Below are positions 53,379-61,257 of a stretch of 64,000 nt of DNA, in pieces. The stretch spans positions 1 to 64,000 of the forward strand of contig NZ_LRRR01000005.1 of assembly GCF_001691415.1 (NCBI RefSeq). Direction: 5' to 3'. A program made the translations under genes and the position numbers. Numbering within the stretch: the stretch's first letter is position 1; each line of letters starts with the position of its first letter. Source of the stretch: Pararhodobacter sp. CCB-MM2 (lineage in GTDB: Bacteria > Pseudomonadota > Alphaproteobacteria > Rhodobacterales > Rhodobacteraceae). The notes under the pieces are model-generated. The model ran no database searches, was not told the origin of the DNA, and saw only the letters and a list, made by a program, of their open reading frames with translations.

Positions 53379-54329
53379 ATGGCCAAGGCCTTCGCGTCGC
53401 AAGGCGACATGACCGAGAAGAAGACGTCCTTCACCCAAGTCGGCGAGGGGCTCTATGCCTTCACCGCCGAGGGCGATCCGAACACCGGTGTGATCATCGG
53501 CGACGACAGCGTGATGATCGTCGAGGCGCAGGCGACGCCCCGTCTGGCGCGCAAGGTGATGGAATGCGTCCGTTCGGTCACCGACAAGCCGATCTCGCAC
53601 CTCGTGCTGACCCATTATCACGCCGTCCGCGTTCTGGGCGCCTCGGCCTATGGCGCACGCGAGATCATCATGTCCGACACCGCCCGCGCGATGGTGGTGG
53701 AACGTGGGCAGGAGGACTGGGACAGCGAGTTCGGCCGCTTCCCCCGCCTGTTCCAGGGGCACGAGGAAATCCCCGGCCTGACTTGGCCGACCACCACTTT
53801 CAGCGATTCCATGACCGTCTATCTCGGCAACCGCCGCGTCGACATCATGCATCTGGGCCGCGCGCACACGGCCGGGGACGCGGTGGTCTGGGTGCCGGAT
53901 CAAGAGGTCATGTTCACCGGCGACATCGTCGAATACCACTCGGCCTGCTATTGCGGCGACGGGCATTTCTCGGATTGGGAAGACACGCTCGCCAACATCG
54001 CGGCCTTCGAGCCCAAGGCCATCGCGCCCGGTCGCGGCGACGCGCTGGTCGGCGAGGACATGGTCGCCGCCGCCATCGAGAACACCGCCGACTTCGTCCG
54101 CTCGACCTACAAGCCGGTGGCGCGGGTCGTGGCCCGTGGCGGAACGCTGAAAGAGGCCTGGGACGCCGTCCGCGCGGAATGCGATCCGAAGTTCAAGGAT
54201 TACGCGATCTACGAGCATTGCCTGCCGTTCAACGTAGGCCGCGCCTATGACGAGGCCCGCGGTATCGACACCCCCCGCATCTGGACCGCCGAGCGCGATC
54301 AACAGATGTGGGCCGATCTGCAGGGCTGA
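53379..54329 (+). CDS. MBL-fold protein with degenerate metal motif
   Basis: A 316-residue metallo-beta-lactamase-superfamily protein. The usual HxHxDH signature reads THYHAVRVLGASAY: the first two His are kept but the Asp and His that follow are Val and Gly/Leu context. Later MBL positions are present (HLGRAHTAGDAVVW and FTGDIVEYHSA). Function is therefore likely altered, perhaps one metal instead of two or a non-hydrolytic role. A C-terminal helical region of about 90 residues is added. The start ATG at 53379. It appears to be the last gene of the TRAP operon, before a strong terminator. Confidence 0.82.
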   Translation: MAKAFASQGDMTEKKTSFTQVGEGLYAFTAEGDPNTGVIIGDDSVMIVEAQATPRLARKVMECVRSVTDKPISHLVLTHYHAVRVLGASAYGAREIIMSDTARAMVVERGQEDWDSEFGRFPRLFQGHEEIPGLTWPTTTFSDSMTVYLGNRRVDIMHLGRAHTAGDAVVWVPDQEVMFTGDIVEYHSACYCGDGHFSDWEDTLANIAAFEPKAIAPGRGDALVGEDMVAAAIENTADFVRSTYKPVARVVARGGTLKEAWDAVRAECDPKFKDYAIYEHCLPFNVGRAYDEARGIDTPRIWTAERDQQMWADLQG

Positions 54330-54358
54330 GGCCCCTTCCCTTCTGCCGGAAAAACCGA

Positions 54359-54388
54359 AACGCCCGCCAATCTTGGCGGGCGTTTTTC
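54359..54388. terminator. Bidirectional intrinsic terminator after the MBL gene
   Basis: A perfect 11-bp stem (AAACGCCCGCC at 54359-54369, GGCGGGCGTTT at 54376-54386), loop AATCTT, followed by TT on the plus strand and A-rich sequence on the minus-strand side. It separates the TRAP operon from the convergent signalling operon. Confidence 0.85.
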
Positions 54389-54405
54389 GCAAGACTTCGA
54401 AATCG

Positions 54406-56229
54406 TCAGGCCGACATCGCGGTATCGGTCTGCAGGATGCCCCGCAACGTGTGCCGCAACGCATCGGGGTCGAAAGGTTTTTGCACCAAAGGCACATCGC
54501 GGAACGCGCGCGGCAGATGCTCGCGCCCATAGCCCGAGACGAAGCAGAACGGGATGCCCCGTTTGGCCAGAAGCTCGGCCACGCTGACGACGCTCTCGCC
54601 GTTCAGGTTCCCGTCCAGCACCGCGACATCCGCGGCCACTTCGCCCGCCACCCGCAAGGCGTCCGGCAAGGTCCGGGCGACGGCGACGATTTCAGCGCCG
54701 GCTTCCTCGATTTCGCACGACAGATCCAACACCACCAAGGGTTCGTCCTCGATCAGCAAGACACGCCGGCCCGCCAGATCGTCCTCACCGGGTACAGAGT
54801 TCGCAGCCATAGGTACCACCTCCGTTGTGGGCGCCCGGAGCGCGGTTACGCCCGATGGGAGCCGGATTGTCCAGATAACACCGCCCGGTTGCCAATCGGC
54901 CTGCGCCATGCCGGGCTCGGACCCGCCGGTGCTTTCGATCAGCGTCGTGCCGAACCCCGTTCGCGCCGGGGCGGCCACGGCAGGCCCGCCCGTCTCGCGC
55001 CATGTCAGGACCAGCCCGGCCCCTTCGACCCGCCAGTCCAGCCAGACCTCGCCGCCCGGCACCGAGAGCGCGCCGTATTTCTGCGCGTTTGTGCCCAGCT
55101 CGTGCAGGGTCAGCGCGAGGCGCAGCATGTTCTCGGGGCTGATCTCGACCGCCGGACCCGCGCGGTGCAGGCGCTGGCAATCCAAGGTGCCGGCCTTGAC
55201 CTGATCCTCGATCAAACGCTCCAGCGGCGCCGAGGCCCAGGTGGCATCCGACAGGATCGAATGCGCACGGGCCAAGGCTTGCAGACGACCCGAGAAGCCC
55301 TTGTCGAACTCCGGTAGCGTCGCGGATTGGCGCAGGGTCTGGCGCGCGATGGCCTGCACATTGGCGAGGGTGTTCTTGATCCGGTGGTTCAGCTCACCGA
55401 TCAGCAGCGAGCGCGTGTTCTCGGCCTGCCGACGCTCGGTGACATCTTGCCCCTGCACCGCCAGCGACTGCCGCCCGCCATTGAGGACCGAGCCATAAAG
55501 CTCGACATCGACGCTGCGACCGTCGGCGGCCATGGCCTCGGTTTCCAGCGTATGGCGCGGCGGGGCCTCGGCCAGCGGGGTCGCCAGCCAGCCGCGCAGG
55601 GTCGCCACGGCCTCGGGTGTAAGCCAGCCGGCCTGATCGGGACGATGCCCCACCATCTGCGAGGCCGGACGGCCAAAGATCCGCTCGGCGCCCTTGGACC
55701 AGTTGCGGATCACCAGATCGCCGTCCAGTTCCACCATCCCCAATGGCGAATTGTCGGCATGGGCCTTCAGTTGCGCCAAGGCCTGATCGCGATGGGCGGC
55801 CATGGCGCGCATCTCGTCGCGCTGGCGGGCCAAATCGCGTGCCTGCTGGCCGATGCGGAAAAACACCTCGGCCTTGGATTTCAGGATCACCGGATCGATG
55901 GGCTTGAAGATGAAATCGACCGCCCCGGCCTCGTAGCCGCGAAACCGGCGGGTGTCGTCCTGCTCGGAGGCGGTGACGAAGATAATCGGCAGGCGGCGCG
56001 TCCGTTCGGCCCCGCGCATGAGTTCGGCCAGCTCATAGCCGTCGATCTTAGGCATATGCACATCAAGCAGCGCCAAGGCATAATCGTGGACCAGCATCAA
56101 CTCCAACGCCTCGGCGGCCGAGCCAGCGCGGTGCACCTCCAGCCCGTCGCGTCGGAGCAGGGCCTCCAGCGCCATCAGGTTCTCGGGCTTGTCGTCGACG
56201 ATCAGGAAGCGGATCGGGTCATCGGCCAT
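54406..56229 (-). CDS. Receiver-PAS-HWE histidine kinase-receiver hybrid protein
   Basis: A 607-residue signalling protein. In order: receiver (about 1-125, Asp in LALLDVHMPKIDG), PAS (150-265), HWE/HisKA_2-type kinase (GELNHRIKNTLANVQAIARQ with the phospho-acceptor His; LHELGTNAQKYGALS as N box), and a C-terminal receiver (about 490-600, with Asp in VAVLDGNLNGE). No membrane segment. HWE kinases in alphaproteobacteria often feed the PhyR/EcfG general stress response. It is third in an operon with the membrane hybrid kinase and cheR; its start overlaps cheR's end by 11 bp. Confidence 0.9.
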   Translation of the reverse strand: MADDPIRFLIVDDKPENLMALEALLRRDGLEVHRAGSAAEALELMLVHDYALALLDVHMPKIDGYELAELMRGAERTRRLPIIFVTASEQDDTRRFRGYEAGAVDFIFKPIDPVILKSKAEVFFRIGQQARDLARQRDEMRAMAAHRDQALAQLKAHADNSPLGMVELDGDLVIRNWSKGAERIFGRPASQMVGHRPDQAGWLTPEAVATLRGWLATPLAEAPPRHTLETEAMAADGRSVDVELYGSVLNGGRQSLAVQGQDVTERRQAENTRSLLIGELNHRIKNTLANVQAIARQTLRQSATLPEFDKGFSGRLQALARAHSILSDATWASAPLERLIEDQVKAGTLDCQRLHRAGPAVEISPENMLRLALTLHELGTNAQKYGALSVPGGEVWLDWRVEGAGLVLTWRETGGPAVAAPARTGFGTTLIESTGGSEPGMAQADWQPGGVIWTIRLPSGVTALRAPTTEVVPMAANSVPGEDDLAGRRVLLIEDEPLVVLDLSCEIEEAGAEIVAVARTLPDALRVAGEVAADVAVLDGNLNGESVVSVAELLAKRGIPFCFVSGYGREHLPRAFRDVPLVQKPFDPDALRHTLRGILQTDTAMSA

Positions 56230-57082
56230 GCGTAACCTCGCTCAGGGCAGTGCGACGCCAGATCCTCTGGCCCTCGTCGAAGGGCTGGAAGGCGCTGGCG
56301 TGGTCGGAGAAGCGCAGGGTCTCATGGGCGCCAAGGCCCAGGAAACCGCCCCGTGCCAGGCTTTCGCGGAACAGGCCGACGGCCCGGTCCTGCAAGGCGC
56401 CGTCGAAATAGATCAGCACGTTGCGGCACGACACGAGATGCACTTCGGAAAACACCTGGTCTGACGCCAGGTTGTGCTCGGTAAAGACGGTCCGGGTGCG
56501 CAGGGCCCGGTCGAAGACGGCGCGACCATAGCCGGCGGTGTAATAGTCGGACAGGGACGCCCGGCCGCCCGCCGCCTGATAGTTCCGAGTGAAGGCGCCC
56601 ATGCGGTCGATGTCATAGACCCCGGCCTCGGCCTTGGCCAAGGCGCGACGGTTGATCTCGGTCGCGTAGAACAGGGTGCGGTCAAACAGGCCTTCTTCTT
56701 TGAACAGGATGGCCAGCGAATAAAGCTCCTCGCCGTCCGCACAGCCGGCCACCCAGACCTTGAGCGAAGGGAAGGTCTTCAGATGCGGGATCACGTCGCG
56801 GCGGATCGCGGCATAATAGCTGGGGTCACGGTAGAGTTCGCTCACCTGCACCGTCATCGCATCGATGATATCGGGCAGCAGATCCGGCTCGTGCAGCAGC
56901 CGGCGCTGCAGATCCGAGATCGTCGCGCAGTTCAGACGTTCGCAGGCCAGCTCAGCCCGGCGTTGCAGAGACGAGGCAGAATAGGACCGGAAATCATAGT
57001 GATAGCGCCGATACAGCGCCTCGAGGAAGAGCTGAAGCTCCACCGTTTCAAGGCTTTGCGTCTGGACGGGAGAGACACTCAT
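56219..57082 (-). CDS. CheR-type protein methyltransferase, not in a chemotaxis cluster
   Basis: A 287-residue CheR family SAM-dependent methyltransferase: an N-terminal CheR_N-like helical region (FLEALYRRYHYDFRSYSASSLQRR) and the catalytic domain (VWVAGCADGEELYSLAIL motif I, SCRNVLIYFDGALQDRA). CheR methylates Glu side chains of chemoreceptors. No chemotaxis gene is in the window and it sits between two kinase genes, so the target is more likely a kinase or other signal protein. ATG at 57082 overlaps the upstream kinase stop (ATGA); GTG at 57094 is the alternative. Confidence 0.9.
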   Translation of the reverse strand: MSVSPVQTQSLETVELQLFLEALYRRYHYDFRSYSASSLQRRAELACERLNCATISDLQRRLLHEPDLLPDIIDAMTVQVSELYRDPSYYAAIRRDVIPHLKTFPSLKVWVAGCADGEELYSLAILFKEEGLFDRTLFYATEINRRALAKAEAGVYDIDRMGAFTRNYQAAGGRASLSDYYTAGYGRAVFDRALRTRTVFTEHNLASDQVFSEVHLVSCRNVLIYFDGALQDRAVGLFRESLARGGFLGLGAHETLRFSDHASAFQPFDEGQRIWRRTALSEVTHGR

Positions 57083-60000
57083 CGCGGCATCCACACCCGG
57101 GCCAGCGACAGCAGCTTGTCGACATCGATCGGCTTGGCGAGGTAGTCGTTCGCGCCGGCTTCGATGCAGTCGTTCTGATCCCCGGCCATGGCCTTGGCGG
57201 TCAGCATGATGATCGGCAACGACTTCCAGCGGTCGATCTTGCGGATCTCACGCGTGGCGGTCAGACCGTCCATCTCGGGCATCATCACGTCCATCAGCAC
57301 AAGGTCCACCTTGGGCTGCGCGCCATCGGCGATGCGGCCCAGCGTGTCCAAGGCCTCGCGCCCGTTGCGGGCGATCTGCACCGTCGCGCCATGCGGTTCG
57401 AAGATGCCGGTCAGGGCATAGACGTTGCGGATGTCGTCCTCGACCACGAGGATCCGGCGGCCTTCCAGCAGCGCATCGCGGTTGAGCGACGCGGCCAGCA
57501 TCTTGCGCTGCTTGTCGGGCAGGTCCGAAACCACCTGATGCAGGAACAGCGTCACCTCGTCGATCAGACGTTCGGGCGATTTCGCGCCCTTGATGATGAT
57601 CGACTTCGAGTAGCGGCGCAGCCGCTGTTCCTCGGCCTCGGACAGCGATCGGGCGGTATAGATGATGACCGGCGGGAACCCTGCCCCCTCGTCGCTGTCG
57701 AGCGTCTCCAGCACGTCGAAGCCCGAGGCATCCGGCAACGTCATGTCCAGCACGATGCAGTCGAAACGGCCCTTGCGATACTCGGCCACCGCTTCGGCAG
57801 CCGAGGCCGCGCCGACGGTTTCCACCTCGTCCGAGCCCAGAAGCGATTGCAGGCCGTCCAGCTGAACGGGATCATCCTCGACGATCAGGACGCGGCGCAT
57901 GCGCTGTTCCAGCCGGGCTTCCAGCTGCTGGAAGGCTTGCGCCAAATCCTCGCGCTGGACGGGCTTCATCATGTAGCTGATCGCCCCCTGCGCCAGCGCC
58001 TCGCGGGTGTAATCCTCGGCCGAGACCATGTGCACGGGGATGTGGCGCGTGCTGACATCGCGCTTGAGCTGATCCAGCACCGTGAGCCCCGAATGGTCCG
58101 GCAGGCCTACGTCCAGCACCACGGCATGCGGCGTATAGTGGCGGGCGGCGCGGATCGCGTCCTCGGCCCGCGACACGCAGACCGAGCGGAAGCCCAGCTC
58201 GCGCGCCAACTCGGACAGGATCTGCGCGAAGGCCGCGTCGTCCTCGACCACCAGCATCACGCGGTCACCGGGCTGGATGCTGTCCCGGTCGTCGACCACA
58301 CCGTCCAGGGCCGGCGCCAACGGGCCACCGGCGACCGCCAGCGACGGGGCCTCGGCCGGACGGGCGGCGGTGGGGACGCGCGGCGCCTCGGTCGGTGCGG
58401 GTTGGTCCTCCATCCGGCGCGGCAGGGTGACCGCGAAGGTCGAGCCCTTGCCCGGCTCGCTCTCCAAGGTGATCTCGCCGCCCAAAAGATCCGCCAATTC
58501 GCGCGAGATCGACAGACCCAGCCCGGTCCCGCCATAACGGCGCGAGATTGTGCCGTCGGCTTGGCGGAAGGCCTCGAACACCGCGTCCTGCTGGGTCTGG
58601 TCGATGCCGATACCCGTGTCGCGTACGGCGAATTTCACGCTGTCCGCCGTGCCCGAGACCTTGAGCGTGACGCTGCCCTTCTCGGTGAATTTCAGCGCGT
58701 TGGACAGGAAGTTGCGCAGGATCTGCTCCAGCCGCGTCACGTCAGTGTCGAGGACGCCGGCGCTTTTCGCGACCTCCGCCTTCAGCGCCAACCCCTTGGC
58801 CCGCGCCTGCGCCTCGAAGCCGCGCACCAGTTTGCGGGCGACGACCTGCGGGTCGGTCTCGGCCGTTTCCAGATTCAGCTTGCCGCTTTCGATCTTCGAC
58901 AGATCAAGGATGTCGTTGATCAGCGCCAGCAGGTCCTGCCCCGAGCTTTCGATGGTCGAGGCCCAGCGGATCTGCTCGTCGGTCATCGTCTGCGCGCGGT
59001 TCTCGGCCAGCAGGCGCGACATGATCAGCAGGGCGTTCAACGGCGTGCGCAGCTCATGCGACATGTTCGCGACGAATTCGGATTTGTACTGGCTCTCGCG
59101 CGCCAGCGTATCGGATTGTTCTTCCAGCTGACGACGCGAGCGGGCCAGCGCATCGCGCTGCTCCTCCAGCTGCTGCGTCTGGCTCTCCAGCTGGGTGTTC
59201 TGCTCTTCCAGCTCGGCCTGCTGCTCTTCCAGCTTGCGCTGGCTTTCCAACAGGGCCTGCGTCTGTTCCTCCAGCTCGGTGTTGGTCGAGGTCAGCTCAT
59301 CCGCCTGATTGCGGAGCTCTTCGGCCTGACGCTGGGTTTCCTCCAGAAGCTCCGCCGCGCGCTGGCGGTACTGGGCCGAGCGCAGGGCGATCGCCACCTT
59401 CTCGCCCACTCGCTCCATCAGCAGACGGGCCGCCGGGGTCAGCGAATGGTCGAAGCCGATCTCGATCACACCGTTCACGTGCCCGCCCTCGGACAAGGGC
59501 ACCAGGGCGCTGGAGGCGACCTTGCCGCTCATCAGGCCCGAGGCCCATTTCAGCGTCGTGTTGTGCCCGGCGATGACCTCCAGCACGTCCTTTTCGCGGA
59601 TCGCCCGGCCGATGTGACCCTCGTCCGCCGGCATCTCACGCGGCAGGGCGCTGGTGTCGGCACCCCAAGCGCCGATCCGGGTCAGGCCCTGCGGCTGGCG
59701 CAGGTAGAAGACCGCAGCCTTGGCGCCGGTGTGATTGCCCAGAACCTCCAGCGTTTGCTGGGCCAGACGCTCGGGCGACAGCTCCCCTTGGACCGAGCGG
59801 GCGATGGCCACTTGGCCCTGCTGCACCCAATTGGCGTCGTTCACGGCATGCCGGCCAAGGATGAAATAGCGCCCGGCGACGGCCACCCCGGACAGCATGA
59901 GACTGGCCATGATCCGGTTCACCGCGGCCACGGAAGGCTCCAGCCCGTCGGCGCTGTAGAAGAAGCCGATGGTCACCGCCGTCAGCACCGCCGCCGCCGC

Positions 60001-60165
60001 AACGAGGGGCAGCGCCGGGTTGTTGGCCTGCCACATCAGGCCGATGGGCACGAAATACAGGATCCAGAAAGTGAAGCCGAGGGGGGACACCATGTCGACG
60101 GTGAAGACGGCAACAACCCCGACCAAGGCCAGGGCTATCAGGACAAATTCATTGGCGGACTTCAC
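57079..60165 (-). CDS. Membrane hybrid histidine kinase with GAF, coiled coil and three receivers
   Basis: A 1028-residue hybrid kinase. About four N-terminal membrane helices (residues 8-105) precede a GAF domain (about 115-265), a long Glu/Gln-rich coiled coil (about 268-360), HisKA (ANMSHELRTPLNALLIMS), and HATPase (FLSNALKFTEKGS, DTGIGID, YGGTGLGLSISREL). Three receivers follow (Asp in AVVLDVGLPD, CIVLDMTLPD and LVLMDVMMPEMDG). No sensory periplasmic domain is present, so the input is probably membrane or cytoplasmic. First gene of the kinase-cheR-kinase operon. Confidence 0.92.
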   Translation of the reverse strand: MKSANEFVLIALALVGVVAVFTVDMVSPLGFTFWILYFVPIGLMWQANNPALPLVAAAAVLTAVTIGFFYSADGLEPSVAAVNRIMASLMLSGVAVAGRYFILGRHAVNDANWVQQGQVAIARSVQGELSPERLAQQTLEVLGNHTGAKAAVFYLRQPQGLTRIGAWGADTSALPREMPADEGHIGRAIREKDVLEVIAGHNTTLKWASGLMSGKVASSALVPLSEGGHVNGVIEIGFDHSLTPAARLLMERVGEKVAIALRSAQYRQRAAELLEETQRQAEELRNQADELTSTNTELEEQTQALLESQRKLEEQQAELEEQNTQLESQTQQLEEQRDALARSRRQLEEQSDTLARESQYKSEFVANMSHELRTPLNALLIMSRLLAENRAQTMTDEQIRWASTIESSGQDLLALINDILDLSKIESGKLNLETAETDPQVVARKLVRGFEAQARAKGLALKAEVAKSAGVLDTDVTRLEQILRNFLSNALKFTEKGSVTLKVSGTADSVKFAVRDTGIGIDQTQQDAVFEAFRQADGTISRRYGGTGLGLSISRELADLLGGEITLESEPGKGSTFAVTLPRRMEDQPAPTEAPRVPTAARPAEAPSLAVAGGPLAPALDGVVDDRDSIQPGDRVMLVVEDDAAFAQILSELARELGFRSVCVSRAEDAIRAARHYTPHAVVLDVGLPDHSGLTVLDQLKRDVSTRHIPVHMVSAEDYTREALAQGAISYMMKPVQREDLAQAFQQLEARLEQRMRRVLIVEDDPVQLDGLQSLLGSDEVETVGAASAAEAVAEYRKGRFDCIVLDMTLPDASGFDVLETLDSDEGAGFPPVIIYTARSLSEAEEQRLRRYSKSIIIKGAKSPERLIDEVTLFLHQVVSDLPDKQRKMLAASLNRDALLEGRRILVVEDDIRNVYALTGIFEPHGATVQIARNGREALDTLGRIADGAQPKVDLVLMDVMMPEMDGLTATREIRKIDRWKSLPIIMLTAKAMAGDQNDCIEAGANDYLAKPIDVDKLLSLARVWMPR

Positions 60166-60476
60166 GGTGTCTCCAGTTTCCCAACCACCCGCGCTGCGCG
60201 TTGTCCCCTTGTCTCAGCAAGGGCGAAGGTGTCCGACAAATCAGACGTTGGTGCGCCGCGCGCGCGAGCCTTGCGGGATTAAGTCTTCGAACCGCGTTCT
60301 GGTTCCGCCCGGATCGACAAAAAAGTGACATTTCTGGCGATGGCGGGTTCCGCCCCCTGCCCGCGCGGGAAAATTCCCCAAGAAAGCAACGCCCAAGGGA
60401 ACCTCACGCGCCGTTGAGACGTTTTTATCCTGAAGGTACGGGCGGTCGGCGTCCGTCGAAAATCGGAGGCTGAACT
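60166..60476. other. 311-bp divergent promoter region between hybrid kinase and DUF1328 gene
   Basis: No gene is seen. It contains the EcfG-type promoter toward the DUF1328 gene and, on the minus strand, a partial GGAAC-N17-ACTT match pointing at the kinase. A purine-rich stretch and inverted bases around the CGCGCGCG tract at about 60256-60268 are present but form no clear terminator. Confidence 0.6.
60398..60423 (+). promoter_or_regulatory. EcfG-type general stress promoter
   Basis: GGAAC at 60398-60402, then 17 bp, then CGTT at 60420-60423: an exact match to the alphaproteobacterial EcfG (sigma-EcfG) promoter consensus GGAAC-N16/17-CGTT. It is 54 bp upstream of the DUF1328 ATG, a normal spacing for a transcript with a short 5' leader. 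Confidence 0.75.
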
Positions 60477-60638
60477 ATGCTCTCGTGGATCCTGATCCTG
60501 CTCGTCGTCGCGGCCATTGCGGCGCTTCTCGGCTTCGGCCGTATTTCGGGCGTGGCCCTGACCGGTGCGAAGGTGCTGATCGTCGTGGCGCTGGTGCTGT
60601 TCCTGCTGATGCTGCTTGGCGTCTTTGCCATCGCCTGA
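60477..60638 (+). CDS. DUF1328 family small membrane protein (YtjA-like)
   Basis: A 53-residue protein with two hydrophobic helices (MLSWILILLVVAAIAALLGFG and VLIVVALVLFLLMLLGVFAIA) joined by GRISGVALTGAK, typical of DUF1328. CGGAGG lies 7 bp before the ATG. Small hydrophobic DUF1328 proteins are often stress-induced, and the perfect EcfG promoter upstream fits that. The molecular role is unknown. Confidence 0.85.
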   Translation: MLSWILILLVVAAIAALLGFGRISGVALTGAKVLIVVALVLFLLMLLGVFAIA

Positions 60639-60685
60639 CCCTGCCGCTGCGGGCCCGCACCCATGATGCCGGCCCTCAGCGGAGA

Positions 60686-61111
60686 TCAGCGCAGGCCGAA
60701 TTCGGCCAAGGCCTCGGCCAGCTCGGGCGGCAGTTCATCGTCGCCCGCGCGATACGCCGGAAGATCCCGCGGCGCCTCTTCCGGTTTGAGATAGCGCCAG
60801 CCCTGAAACGGGCGGCGCGGCGCCGGTTCCGTTCGGATCAACTCGGGCTCGAAGATCATCGCACAGCGTTGAATGCCGTCCTGCCCCTCGACCGGGTCGA
60901 ACCGCAGGATTCGTTGCCGCGCAAGGATCACCCCCTTGATCACCCAGTAGATCGAGCCGCCGTCCAGCACCTCGTCCGCCCGCTTGGGCCACATCCGCGT
61001 GACATGCCGCGGCAACCCGTCCGGACGGGTCAACCGATGCTGGTCTTGCCAGCCCTGAAGGTCGTCCACGGATTCCGTGCCGACACTAAGTTTTAGGATG
61101 TGCAGGGTCAT
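60686..61111 (-). CDS. DUF1489 family protein
   Basis: A 141-residue protein of the DUF1489 family, conserved in alphaproteobacteria; patterns TLHILKLSVGTESVDDLQGWQ, TRMWPKRADEVLDGGSIYWVIKGVILARQ and RCAMIFEPELIRT. Role unknown. The ATG at 61111 is chosen since the extra upstream 12 codons are not conserved-looking. It is divergent from the ribonucleotide reductase gene. Confidence 0.88.
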   Translation of the reverse strand: MTLHILKLSVGTESVDDLQGWQDQHRLTRPDGLPRHVTRMWPKRADEVLDGGSIYWVIKGVILARQRILRFDPVEGQDGIQRCAMIFEPELIRTEPAPRRPFQGWRYLKPEEAPRDLPAYRAGDDELPPELAEALAEFGLR

Positions 61112-61257
61112 GGCCCCCATATGTGGTTGGCTAGACGCAAAAGGCAAGAGGTCGAAACAGGCAGTTTCTCGCTCTCGCGGCGTTGACCCTCCGGGCGGTC
61201 GGGACTATGTTTCGCACCTTCCATCCATGACCGACCCTTGCCCTCAGGACCCCTTCC

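Noticed and set aside
60278-60306. Second EcfG promoter on the minus strand toward the hybrid kinase
   Set aside because: GGAAC is present but the -10 element reads ACTT rather than CGTT, so the match is only partial.
61115-61126. CCCCATATGTGG palindrome upstream of nrdJ as NrdR box
   Set aside because: Only one copy is seen, while NrdR boxes usually occur as a spaced pair, and the match to the consensus is partial.
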